Assembly: GCA_003506435.1 (NCBI GenBank) | Contig: DOAQ01000046.1 | Coordinates: 434,001 to 498,000 of the forward strand | Length of the DNA stretch: 64,000 nt | DNA from: Prolixibacteraceae bacterium | GTDB lineage: Bacteria > Bacteroidota > Bacteroidia > Bacteroidales > Prolixibacteraceae | Direction: 5' to 3' | Part shown: piece by piece, positions 1-8,569 of the stretch | Layout: every line of letters starts with the position of its first letter | Numbering within the stretch: position 1 is the stretch's first letter | The notes under the pieces: generated by a model | The model's database searches: none | What the model was told of the DNA's origin: nothing | What the model saw: the letters and a program-made list of their open reading frames with translations, nothing else | Position numbers and translations under genes: made by a program

Positions 1-202
1 TCAGGATGTAACCGCTTTTTCTCCCGCGAACATTTACAATTAAACCGGCAGTTTTGAGTTCATGAATAATCTGGTCGAGATATTTCACGGAAATCTGTTG
101 CCTTTCAGCAATATCTTTCTGAAGAACACCACTTTGCGTTTCGTCTGATGCAATTTCAAGCATCGTGCGCATTCCGTATCGGGTTTTGGTACTAAATTTC
201 AA
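1..202 (-). CDS. Rrf2 family transcriptional regulator, 3' part cut by window edge
   Basis: Reading the minus strand from a TTG at 202 gives about 67 residues beginning (M)KFSTKTRYGMRTMLEIA, the typical N-terminus of Rrf2 winged-helix regulators. It continues through the DNA-recognition helix (QISVKYLDQIIHELKTAG) and the start of the wing (RGRKSGY). The C-terminal part, which in some relatives holds three Fe-S-binding cysteines, lies outside the window, so the sensing chemistry cannot be judged. No ATG gives a full N-terminus, so TTG is the best start. It lies 11 bp after the stop of a YceI-like gene and probably ends that operon. Regulation of the operon by this protein is an inference. Confidence 0.85.
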   Translation of the reverse strand, partial: MKFSTKTRYGMRTMLEIASDETQSGVLQKDIAERQQISVKYLDQIIHELKTAGLIVNVRGRKSGYIL

Positions 203-213
203 TTTTTGGTTTT

Positions 214-804
214 TTAATCAATTGTCGAAAACAGAACCTTAAAACTAACAAATACTTCGTTTTTCACTTTCACAAGTCCAAAAAATTTCCGTGGCGGTTC
301 AATGCCAAAATCAGTTAAAAGCACATCCAGCTTCCCTTTCAAACAAAGTTTATCAGGCTCACAAAGCAGGACATCAGAAGAACAATTGTAAACATTAGTT
401 TTTCCGTTCATGGTCAGGCAAATCCGGTGTTTAACAAAACCACCGTTTTGCAATCTGTCAGTCGGTTGTGGATTCATTAAAATCCGTATTTCCGGATGTT
501 TGTCGGCATTAATCATATCCAAAAAATCGTCGAGCATTAGCTGCGACTCGGCCTCAATATTCCGGGCAGGAATGCAAATCTGCAAACCATTGTCTTTAAA
601 ATTGTGCGATCCGTTGAATCGGGTATACGTATTTTCACGGTACGACAAATGAAACTGATTGACATTTGTCGCGCCTGTAATTACCACTTCATCAAAAAGA
701 TAAGCAGCAACATTACAAAGTCCTTTCGAGGGATTTGAGCTTGCCTTTACAGACCCGGAAAGAATCAAAAGGGCAATCAAAAAATATATAACCTGCTTAA
801 CCAT
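214..804 (-). CDS. YceI-like periplasmic lipid-binding protein (divergent)
   Basis: A 196-residue protein with an N-terminal signal peptide (hydrophobic residues about 5-20). Its end carries the YceI-type block LLTDFGIEPPRKFFGLVKVKNEV, comparable to SEYGIEPPVALMGSIKTGD in the neighbouring YceI gene at 2130-2738. YceI proteins are periplasmic lipocalin-like beta barrels that bind isoprenoid-type amphiphiles. This copy is more divergent and contains several extra cysteines (residues about 30, 77, 128, 140, 147, 153), which may form disulfides. A hairpin with a T-run separates it from the upstream barrel gene, and the Rrf2 gene follows closely. The ligand is unknown. Confidence 0.75.
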   Translation of the reverse strand: MVKQVIYFLIALLILSGSVKASSNPSKGLCNVAAYLFDEVVITGATNVNQFHLSYRENTYTRFNGSHNFKDNGLQICIPARNIEAESQLMLDDFLDMINADKHPEIRILMNPQPTDRLQNGGFVKHRICLTMNGKTNVYNCSSDVLLCEPDKLCLKGKLDVLLTDFGIEPPRKFFGLVKVKNEVFVSFKVLFSTID

Positions 805-826
805 ACTGATCGAATTGATAAAAAGT

Positions 827-852
827 AGCTATCCGGCGTTTGCCGGATAGCT
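827..852 (-). terminator. hairpin terminator between barrel gene and second YceI gene
   Basis: AGCTATCCGGC (827-837) and GCCGGATAGCT (842-852) form a perfect 11-bp stem with a 4-nt loop. Read on the minus strand it is followed by ACTTTTTATC. It lies after the stop of the barrel gene (871) and before the next YceI start (804), so it may attenuate transcription into the last two genes. Confidence 0.7.
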
Positions 853-870
853 TCACTACACCCCAATCAA

Positions 871-2097
871 CTAAAACGAAATAGCTGCTTCGACCATCAT
901 CCCCTTAAAACCAGCTTCCGCTCCGTAATTTGTAAAATCATGGTATTTCTGGTTTACGTACTCCACTTTCGCCATTACATTTTTTGTCAGGAACCATCCA
1001 CCTCCAATTTGTGTCCTATCAACAGATATATCAGCTTGGTTTTTTACCGTATTATATCGTGCTCCTACATAAAACTGATCAGTCTTTCCAAAACGGGCAA
1101 TCCCTTCAACTGCAAACTGATTGAATTCGAATTCCGGACCATCTGCCACATTGGTACCTTTCGCATTTTCGTACGTAGTAAAAAGTTCCAACCCTTTGTA
1201 TTTTGCAAACAAATTGAACATCAGGGAATGCAATTCATAGGTGGCTCCCGGCCCCCAACGTCCGTTGGTGCTGTTTGCTTTAATATCAGTTCCGGCGCTT
1301 CCAAGTGAAGCCGGCACCATAATTGAATAATAACGTTCACCTGCACGGTCACCTGAATACAAAGTTCCCCGGTGATTGTCGGCCTGACTGTAGAATGAAC
1401 CTGTCAAACGAACCCGGAAATCATCATTCAGTTGCTTGTCGTATCCGAGTTTTCCGTAAAAAGCCATCTCTTTTAACATGTCATACTCCACAAATTGATT
1501 ATTTGCATAACCAACCAGGGCAGGATTAATCGTACCTGAAGTTGTACCAAGTAATCCGATCCAGCCATTGTGCCGGAATAAAAATTCCATCATTGGCGCA
1601 GTCGTATATGAATCCATGATATAATTGCCTACAAACGCATTCTGGGTAACACTACCATTATCTGACCTGCGGAAATGACCATCACCGTAATTGGGTTCAA
1701 AAACACCAACTTTCACAGTCATATATTTCATCACCTTATCAACGGCGCTGCTATTCAGAAAAGGCATCTGGTCAATCAGCAAATATCCTCCTTTTACCCA
1801 TGCTTCGTTATGATGACGCGATGACAAATAAGTAACCAGCGACACGCGCATACCGGGAGCCAAATCTCCGTTAATCGTAAAATTTGCAGTCGGAAGGTTT
1901 ACTCCGGCGCCCAATGGCATTAGTTCCAGATTATCGGCCTCACACTCAATCGATTGATATTGAATTGCAAAATCGGCTCCTACGCTGGCTTTTACCTTGG
2001 TAAATTCTTCTGCATTAAGCTTGGGCAACTCAAATTGCTGACCAAAGGATACCATTGCTAACAATACAATGGCTAAAAATGATGTGAACTTTTTCAT
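871..2097 (-). CDS. outer-membrane beta-barrel (porin-like) protein
   Basis: A 408-residue protein with a clear signal peptide (MKKFTSFLAIVLLAMVSFG, cleavage near residue 20). The body has alternating polar/hydrophobic strands and ends in a terminal phenylalanine (VEAAISF), as expected for BAM-inserted barrels. It resembles Bacteroidota porins annotated only as outer-membrane protein; no pump or receptor domain is visible. It sits 32 bp downstream of a YceI gene and upstream of another, suggesting that barrel and YceI proteins handle the same hydrophobic or respiratory-chain-related ligand. The substrate is unknown. Confidence 0.75.
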   Translation of the reverse strand: MKKFTSFLAIVLLAMVSFGQQFELPKLNAEEFTKVKASVGADFAIQYQSIECEADNLELMPLGAGVNLPTANFTINGDLAPGMRVSLVTYLSSRHHNEAWVKGGYLLIDQMPFLNSSAVDKVMKYMTVKVGVFEPNYGDGHFRRSDNGSVTQNAFVGNYIMDSYTTAPMMEFLFRHNGWIGLLGTTSGTINPALVGYANNQFVEYDMLKEMAFYGKLGYDKQLNDDFRVRLTGSFYSQADNHRGTLYSGDRAGERYYSIMVPASLGSAGTDIKANSTNGRWGPGATYELHSLMFNLFAKYKGLELFTTYENAKGTNVADGPEFEFNQFAVEGIARFGKTDQFYVGARYNTVKNQADISVDRTQIGGGWFLTKNVMAKVEYVNQKYHDFTNYGAEAGFKGMMVEAAISF

Positions 2098-2129
2098 GAT
2101 TGTACAATTTAAATTTTACTATTACTTTA

Positions 2130-2738
2130 TTATTTACTTGCTTCACCTAATAACTGTACTTCCCTGTTGTATACCAAATTAAATTCGATTTTAACCGCAT
2201 CTCCCGTTTTTATCGACCCCATTAAAGCCACAGGCGGCTCAATTCCGTACTCGCTCATTTTCATATCCAGCGAACCTTTAATTTCCACCTTCCCGTTTCC
2301 AAGATCCTTCAAGTAAATATCTTCGTTAACAAGCTTTGTTTTACCGGCAATTGAAAGCTCCACCTGAACTTTTCCTGCATTCTGACTTTGCTCTGCCTTA
2401 ATTACCTTTGCTTTAATCTGCGGAAATTTCTCCTGCTTCAATGCTTCATAGGTTTTTTTATTCATCAGGCTATGTTCACTTTTAATCGATTCTACATTAA
2501 TAAGAAAGTCTCCACCTATTAACTTATCCTGAAAAATGTTCGCCGACTGAAGTGAAAACGCACTTTTCATATCTTCTACTTTCATCTCCCAATCGTGGAT
2601 ACTTGAAGTACCTTTTATCACCATTGAGCTATTTTTTACGTCCAATTTGTATTGAACCTGAGCATAAATCACTTGTGAAATGATCACAAAAAGCACCACT
2701 AAGGCACTCACTTTCATTGTTTTAATCATCTTTTTCAT
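2130..2738 (-). CDS. YceI family protein
   Basis: A 202-residue protein with a signal peptide (hydrophobic residues about 10-25, ending YAQ). The YceI fold is complete: an N-terminal strand with GTSSIHDWEMKV, a central LMNKKTYEALKQEKFPQI (the common 'M.. ... L..e.fP.i' element) and a C-terminal EYGIEPPVALMGSIKTGDAV. YceI proteins are soluble periplasmic carriers of isoprenoid-type lipids. This is the first gene of the minus-strand group. The 130 bp upstream contain repeated TAGGATA elements that could be operator sites. Confidence 0.88.
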   Translation of the reverse strand: MKKMIKTMKVSALVVLFVIISQVIYAQVQYKLDVKNSSMVIKGTSSIHDWEMKVEDMKSAFSLQSANIFQDKLIGGDFLINVESIKSEHSLMNKKTYEALKQEKFPQIKAKVIKAEQSQNAGKVQVELSIAGKTKLVNEDIYLKDLGNGKVEIKGSLDMKMSEYGIEPPVALMGSIKTGDAVKIEFNLVYNREVQLLGEASK

Positions 2739-2740
2739 AT

Positions 2741-2873
2741 TATCCTACCTTTCCTACTGTTTTGATAGGATAAACATAGAACAATTTTTTAATCTACCAA
2801 ATGATAAATAATACATAAATGCTAATTTGGAATTAGACTAAACAGACATATACTACTTAAACAGTAGGATAAA
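2741..2873. promoter_or_regulatory. repeated TAGGATA elements upstream of the YceI/barrel operon
   Basis: TATCCTA at 2741-2747 and TAGGATA at 2766-2772 form an inverted pair. TCCTACTGTTT at 2752-2762 is the exact inverse of AAACAGTAGGA at 2859-2869, and TAGGATA recurs at 2865-2871. The sites lie just upstream of the first gene of an operon that ends with an Rrf2 regulator gene. Binding by that regulator is an inference. Confidence 0.45.
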
Positions 2874-2909
2874 TGCGGATTCCAGAAGAATTTTGATGAA
2901 GAAAAAAAA

Positions 2910-4364
2910 TTAAAAAATATTTTCAAGAACATCTTTTAGATGCAACCAAAACTTGTTTACGGTCTCAATATTTACCCTTTCATCAGGTGAATGGGCATTA
3001 CGAATAGTGGGGCCAAACGATACCATATCGAGGTCGGGATATTTTTCAAGGAAAAGACCGCATTCCAATCCGGCATGAATGGAGCGGACAAGCGGTTTAT
3101 GTCCAAAAAGTTTTTCGTATGATTTGGTGACCATCTGAAGTACTTTGCTTTCCGGATTTGGAGTCCAGCCCGGATAGCCGTCTGAGTTCTTCACCTGTGC
3201 ACCAGCCAGCTCAAAAACCGAACGCACCATTTCGGCTGCATATTGTTTGCGACTTTCCAGTTCGCTGCGCTGACTGGTCGTAACCAATACCTTATCATTC
3301 GTAATAAATTTCACGGAAGCCAGATTGGTTGAGGTTTCCACCATACCTTCCATGCGCGTACTCATTTCCAGCACTCCGTGCGGACATGCGTACAACATGT
3401 TAATCAGTTTTTCCTGACTTGAAATATCGAGTACCATATCAGGCATAACAGTCGAACTGTGGTCAACCACCAAATTGGGTTCAGTGCGTTCGTACTCAAA
3501 CTCAACATCGGCTGAAAAAATATTTAATTCGGCTACCAACTGCTCTTTTTGCACACTTGGTACAATAATAATAGCATACGCTTCGCGGGCAATGGCATTC
3601 CGCAGGTTGCCACCATTGAAATCGGCAATACGAACCCCAAAATCACGGATGGCCTGCCACAAAAAACGAGTCAATATTTTATTTGCATTCCCCCTACCCT
3701 TGTGGATATCGTCGCCTGAATGACCACCCATCAACCCTTTTACCATTATTTTCATAGCAAATGAGTTCCCGGGAACCGGCTCTTTTTCCACTTTCAACTC
3801 GGCCAGCGTATCGATGCCCCCGGCACAACCAATAAACATCTCACCTTCATCTTCCGAATCGAGATTCAAAAGGATTTTCCCACTCAAAAAACCTTTCTTC
3901 AGAGCAAAAGCGCCCGATAATCCGGTTTCTTCATCTACCGTAAAAAGGCATTCAATAGGACCGTGTTGAATATCGGTTGACGTGAGCACAGCCATTTGCG
4001 CAGCGATGCCAATTCCATCGTCAGCACCAAGCGTTGTACCGTCAGCTTTTACCCAACCTCCGTCAAGTACAGGAAGAATAGCATCGGTATTGAAATTAAA
4101 CTTGCGGTCACTGTTCTTCTCACAAACCATATCCACATGCGATTGCAGAATAACAGTCGGCGCCCCTTCCCTGCCTGCACTTGCCGGTTTCGATATCAAC
4201 ACATTACCGATTTCATCGCGCTTTGCCTCCAATTTGTTCTGTTCAGCAAAATCAAGTAAAAACCGAATGATCTTTTCCTCTTTTTTCGATGGCCTCGGAA
4301 TCTGGCAAATATTTTCGAAATAATCCCAAAGTGGTTGTGGCTGAAGTTTTTCAAGTTTTCTCAT
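2910..4364 (-). CDS. pepD: aminoacyl-histidine dipeptidase (cytosol non-specific dipeptidase), M20 family
   Basis: An M20 metallopeptidase that cleaves Xaa-His and other dipeptides in the cytosol. Metal and catalytic motifs are visible: HVDMVCEKN, DGTTLGADDGIG, the catalytic pair in DEETG, LNLDSEDEGE, and GGHSGDDIHKGRGN in the lid domain. The C-terminal block SIHAGLECGLFLEKYPDLDM contains the last metal ligand region. From the ATG at 4364 the product is 484 residues, matching the usual PepD length of about 485. The open frame extends upstream to 4478, but that stretch has no similarity to the family, so MRKLEKLQPQPLW is taken as the N-terminus. The gene appears monocistronic. Confidence 0.93.
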   Translation of the reverse strand: MRKLEKLQPQPLWDYFENICQIPRPSKKEEKIIRFLLDFAEQNKLEAKRDEIGNVLISKPASAGREGAPTVILQSHVDMVCEKNSDRKFNFNTDAILPVLDGGWVKADGTTLGADDGIGIAAQMAVLTSTDIQHGPIECLFTVDEETGLSGAFALKKGFLSGKILLNLDSEDEGEMFIGCAGGIDTLAELKVEKEPVPGNSFAMKIMVKGLMGGHSGDDIHKGRGNANKILTRFLWQAIRDFGVRIADFNGGNLRNAIAREAYAIIIVPSVQKEQLVAELNIFSADVEFEYERTEPNLVVDHSSTVMPDMVLDISSQEKLINMLYACPHGVLEMSTRMEGMVETSTNLASVKFITNDKVLVTTSQRSELESRKQYAAEMVRSVFELAGAQVKNSDGYPGWTPNPESKVLQMVTKSYEKLFGHKPLVRSIHAGLECGLFLEKYPDLDMVSFGPTIRNAHSPDERVNIETVNKFWLHLKDVLENIF

Positions 4365-4543
4365 CTTCCTGAATTTTAAACACATGAAATAACAATAATT
4401 TTTTCTGAATCGCAATAAACGACAATGAATTACTGAATGCTGAATGATATTGAATACTGAATTCCAGACTCCCGGCATGCGATATTAACACACAACCTGA
4501 ACCACCCGGAATATTTTACTCAAGACTCAATTCTCATTACTCA

Positions 4544-6340
4544 CTACTCTCTATTTGAATAGAAACGTTCGAGAATGGAACCGTCGTTGGCTTCTTTCGA
4601 CAGCGATTCGATGGTACTTTTGGGAATATCAAAAAGGTCGACAATGATTAAACCGTCGAGACAGTTGTTAAATTTCGGATCAACATTGAAGCCGATAATA
4701 TTACCATTCAGCTTGATGTATTTTTTTAGGAGTACCGGCAATCCTGAATTCAGCTCATCGACATCGCCAATGGCCTTGTCCAGCTTATTGATGTCTTCTC
4801 CCATGCTTTCCATCAGGATATTGATGTTGGTATCGTTACTTTTAAACTTGTATGAATTACGCGGAGCAATATCCTTGGCCCGCTGCCAGTCGAAATGATG
4901 AGCCATGATGAATTTAATAATCATATCCTTGGAAATCTCACCATAATCATTACTAATACTCACCGGACCAAGTAAATAACGGTAATCAGGGTTTTTCAAA
5001 ATAAAATATAAAATACCTTTCCAAAGCAAAAACAACGACATGGGTTTCCGCTGATATTCTTTCACCACAAACGAACGCCCCAGTTCCATTGCCTGCATCA
5101 GGGTGGGCTCCATGGTGTTTTTCATACGGAACAGTGTGTAGGTATAAAAGCCCCGGATACCGTACCGGTGAAGGATATCAGCGCCTTTCCCTATGCGGTA
5201 TGCGCCCACGATTTTATTGGCTTCCTGATCCCAGATAAACATTTGGTGATAGTACAAATCAAACTCATCGAGGTCGATACTCCGGTTTGTCCCTTCGCCA
5301 ACTTCGCGGAAAGTAATTTCGCGCAAACGCCCTATTTCCGTAAGAATATTAGGTATTTCTTTCGACGGGGCGCAGTATATCGCGTAATTTTTCAATTTGA
5401 AAAGCAAATAATCTTTTTCCAAGCTTTTCACCTCCTGAAGAATCAGTTGCAGGTCAACAGGATTGGCAATTTCCTCCACTTTTTGCTGACGTTTAAGCGA
5501 ATAATTGAAGAATTTTTTCACCTCAATTTTCGAACTCAAACTATACGTTTTTGCCCTCATATAACGGCCAAACTGGTAAATATCTGAAAACGAATCCTGC
5601 TCTGCCACTGTAATTGGCGAACCAAAGCGGACTTTCACCAGCTTGTTGCGTTTGTTCAGCATTTCCGAAGGAAGTTTAATCACTTTCAAATCCGGATGAA
5701 TGCGTCCCATCAGGTAAAACAGGCGGCTATTGTGCCCTTTAAAATAAACCGGTACAACCGGTACCCGTGCCGTTTTTATAAATTTTATGGCCGAATACTG
5801 CCATAAACGATCGGAAATGGTACGGTAGGCATCGTATCCGGATACTTCGCCGGCAGGGAAAATACACAATCCACCTCCTTGAACCAGGTGTGTTTTTGCC
5901 GACTTAATCCCGCGAAAACCTGAACCATTTGCACGTCCCCGGTCAAACGGGTTATCATCGAGAAAGAAATTATTGATCTGGTCAACCTTTTGAAGCAGGA
6001 AATTTGCCAAAACCTTTACATCGGGGCGAATCTCGCTAATAATTTTAATGAGCAAAATGCCGTCGAGCCCTCCGAATGGATGGTTGGCAACCACGATAAA
6101 CGGGCCCTCTTTCGGGATGCGGCGTTGCAACTCGTCCTTATCGTACTCAAACTTGAATTCAAGCACACGGATCAACTCATCAATGAATTCAAGGCCCCGC
6201 TTGTTGCCTATCTGTTTGTAAACTTTATTGATCTTGTTGAATTTCAGCGCATACATGAGGAATTTAGCAAAAAATTCTCCACCAAAATAATTCAGGTAAG
6301 GATTGTCCCTTAGCACATCTTCAGGTTTCATTATCTCCAT
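4544..6340 (-). CDS. fused O-/N-acyltransferase, GlsF/OlsF type (aminolipid synthesis)
   Basis: A 598-residue protein with two acyltransferase regions. Residues about 60-270 are a PlsC-like domain with the acceptor motif NHPFGGLDG and the glycerophosphate-site equivalent FPAGEVS. Residues about 330-560 form a GNAT-like N-acyltransferase region of the OlsB/hemolysin type (YHQMFIWDQEANKIVGAYRIGKG, ELGRSFV.KEYQRKPMSLFLLWKG). In Bacteroides the two activities are separate GlsA and GlsB proteins; fused forms (GlsF/OlsF) make glycine or ornithine lipids by N-acylation followed by O-acylation. The amino-acid head group cannot be told from sequence. Membrane-associated. The gene stands alone, so substrate and regulation have no further context. 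Confidence 0.75.
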   Translation of the reverse strand: MEIMKPEDVLRDNPYLNYFGGEFFAKFLMYALKFNKINKVYKQIGNKRGLEFIDELIRVLEFKFEYDKDELQRRIPKEGPFIVVANHPFGGLDGILLIKIISEIRPDVKVLANFLLQKVDQINNFFLDDNPFDRGRANGSGFRGIKSAKTHLVQGGGLCIFPAGEVSGYDAYRTISDRLWQYSAIKFIKTARVPVVPVYFKGHNSRLFYLMGRIHPDLKVIKLPSEMLNKRNKLVKVRFGSPITVAEQDSFSDIYQFGRYMRAKTYSLSSKIEVKKFFNYSLKRQQKVEEIANPVDLQLILQEVKSLEKDYLLFKLKNYAIYCAPSKEIPNILTEIGRLREITFREVGEGTNRSIDLDEFDLYYHQMFIWDQEANKIVGAYRIGKGADILHRYGIRGFYTYTLFRMKNTMEPTLMQAMELGRSFVVKEYQRKPMSLFLLWKGILYFILKNPDYRYLLGPVSISNDYGEISKDMIIKFIMAHHFDWQRAKDIAPRNSYKFKSNDTNINILMESMGEDINKLDKAIGDVDELNSGLPVLLKKYIKLNGNIIGFNVDPKFNNCLDGLIIVDLFDIPKSTIESLSKEANDGSILERFYSNRE

Positions 6341-6494
6341 TTCAAAAGGAAATTATTTGCCTAAAATTATAAATCCGTTTTGAAATCCATTCTATCATTA
6401 TCAGAATTTTTAACCGATCAATTCAATGGTTTGTCGGATATTTATTTAAAACACTGAATTGTTGACATTTATAATTTGAATTGTTTTTTTCTGT

Positions 6495-6528
6495 TTTGAG
6501 GCTTATTCCGCCGAACTGCTTATTTTTG
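6495..6528 (+). promoter_or_regulatory. Bacteroidota-type promoter for the YgiQ gene
   Basis: A -7 box TATTTTTG (6521-6528) matches TAnnTTTG, with TTTG at 6495-6498 as the -33 element (22-nt spacing). The predicted start is near 6532, giving a leader of about 75 nt before the TTG at 6608. Confidence 0.6.
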
Positions 6529-6607
6529 CATCGTTTGTATTGACCGGAATGAACAATACAACCAATAGTTTGTAGATGATGATACATATTCATTAAAAGA
6601 ACTGACA

Positions 6608-8452
6608 TTGGACTTTCTCTATCAAAAATATAAAACAGAGCAATGGTTGCCCACTTCGTTGAAAGAAGTGCAGGAAAGGGGCTGGGAGCAGCTTGATGTA
6701 ATCCTTTTTACAGGCGACGCTTACATCGATCATCCGTCGTTTGGGGCAGCCGTGATTGGCCGCATACTGGAAGCTGAAGGACTGAAAGTGGGTATCGTGC
6801 CGCAACCTAACTGGCAGGACGACCTGCGCGACTTCAAAAAAATGGGTATTCCTCGCCTGTTTTTTGCAGTTACCGGCGGAAATATGGATTCGATGGTGAA
6901 CCACTACACTGCCAACAAACGCAAACGCTCGACCGACGCATATACTCCGGGCGGCGAATCCGGTAAGAGGCCCGACTATGCCACTGTTGTTTACTGTACT
7001 ATTCTGAAAAAACTGTATCCGGATATTCCGCTGGTCATTGGCGGGATCGAAGCATCGCTGCGCCGCGTTACCCATTACGATTACTGGGAGGACCGCCTGC
7101 ACCCGTCTATTCTGAAAGATTCCGGTGCCGACCTTCTTTTCTACGGAATGGGTGAAAAATCAATCATCGAGTATGCACGGTTGGTACAGCGCGGTGTCAA
7201 TGCTCTCAAACTAACCAATATTCCGCAAACGGCTTTTCTGGTCGATCAAAATGAAAAATATGCAACTCAGAAAAAATGGAACGAATTAACCCTCGCTTCG
7301 CACGAAGAATGCCTTCAGGATAAAAAGAAATATGCCAAAAATTTCATGCACATCGAAGAAGAATCGAACAAGGTGGAGGCCAGCAAATTGATTCAGCATA
7401 TTGGAAATCAGCAGGTAGTTGTCAATCCTCCATGGCCGCCGCTCGAAGAACAGGAAATTGACCGTTTTTACGATTTGCCGTTTACCCGTCTTCCCCATCC
7501 GCGCTATAAAAATAAAAGTGCCATCCCTGCCTACGAAATGATCCGCCATTCGGTGAATATTCACCGGGGATGTTTTGGCGGCTGTACTTTCTGCACTATC
7601 TCTGCACACCAGGGAAAATTTATTGCCAGCCGTTCCGAGAAATCGATTTTAAAGGAAGTGGAACAACTGACGATGATGCCCGATTTTAAAGGATATATTT
7701 CCGATCTGGGAGGCCCGTCAGCCAATATGTACAAGATGAAAGGCATTCACGAAGAAATTTGTCGCAAATGCAAACGCCCTTCCTGTGTTTTTCCCGATGT
7801 GTGCAAAAACCTGAATACCGATCACCAGCCCATGCTCGACCTGTACCGGAAAGTGCGTCAACACCCAAAAGTGAAGAAAGCTTTCATCGGCAGCGGCATC
7901 CGATATGACATGATTTTAAAGGAAACCGGCAATCAACGGGTAGATGCCAGCAACCGCGAATACCTGCGTGAGATTGTGAAACATCATGTCTCCGGAAGAT
8001 TAAAAATAGCGCCGGAACATACTTCTGACCAGGTACTGAAGATGATGCGCAAGCCTTCGTTTTCTTTGTTTTACAAGTTTAAAGAAGCATTTGAGCAGAT
8101 CAATAAATCGGAGAACCTGAACCAGCAACTGATACCCTATTTCATATCGAGTCACCCGGGATGCCACAATACAGACATGGCCAACCTGGCAGTGGAAACA
8201 AAAAAACTGGATTTCAAACTGGAACAGGTGCAGGATTTTACCCCAACTCCGATGACTGTTGCAACCGTGATTTATTATTCCGGCTACCATCCGTACACCA
8301 TGGAAAAAGTATATACAGCCAAAAGCCAAAAGGAAAAACTGGCCCAGCGCAAGTTCTTTTTCTGGTACAAACGCGAATATCACAACGAAATTAAAAATGA
8401 ACTGCTGAAACAAAACCGGAAAGATTTGCTGGATCAGTTGTTTACAAAATAA
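6608..8452 (+). CDS. YgiQ family radical SAM protein
   Basis: A 614-residue protein with the full YgiQ arrangement. An N-terminal domain (residues about 1-300) begins FLYQKYKTEQWLPTS and includes VIGGIEASLRRVTHYDYW. The radical-SAM core has the cluster motif HRGCFGGCTFC (Cys at about residues 322, 326, 329). The C-terminal YgiQ-specific part includes KIAPEHTSDQVL and SHPGCHNTDM. An extra cysteine set (CRKCKRPSCVFPDVC) could bind a second cluster. Reaction and substrate are not established for the family. The start is a TTG; no ATG occurs before the conserved N-terminus. The gene is monocistronic on the plus strand. Confidence 0.92.
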   Translation: MDFLYQKYKTEQWLPTSLKEVQERGWEQLDVILFTGDAYIDHPSFGAAVIGRILEAEGLKVGIVPQPNWQDDLRDFKKMGIPRLFFAVTGGNMDSMVNHYTANKRKRSTDAYTPGGESGKRPDYATVVYCTILKKLYPDIPLVIGGIEASLRRVTHYDYWEDRLHPSILKDSGADLLFYGMGEKSIIEYARLVQRGVNALKLTNIPQTAFLVDQNEKYATQKKWNELTLASHEECLQDKKKYAKNFMHIEEESNKVEASKLIQHIGNQQVVVNPPWPPLEEQEIDRFYDLPFTRLPHPRYKNKSAIPAYEMIRHSVNIHRGCFGGCTFCTISAHQGKFIASRSEKSILKEVEQLTMMPDFKGYISDLGGPSANMYKMKGIHEEICRKCKRPSCVFPDVCKNLNTDHQPMLDLYRKVRQHPKVKKAFIGSGIRYDMILKETGNQRVDASNREYLREIVKHHVSGRLKIAPEHTSDQVLKMMRKPSFSLFYKFKEAFEQINKSENLNQQLIPYFISSHPGCHNTDMANLAVETKKLDFKLEQVQDFTPTPMTVATVIYYSGYHPYTMEKVYTAKSQKEKLAQRKFFFWYKREYHNEIKNELLKQNRKDLLDQLFTK

Positions 8453-8569
8453 AAGGTGAGTAAACTACCACCCTCAAAGAGAGTGGCTTTAATTACAGTA
8501 TCCTCCAAGGGAGGGAATTTTTAACGCTTTTCTTGCTTTTTTTCTTCAGGCTCTTGATATTTTATATAC

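Noticed and set aside
8505..8525. CCTCC/GGAGG hairpin with T-run after the YgiQ gene.
   Set aside because: The stem has only five pairs; a terminator is possible but not well supported.
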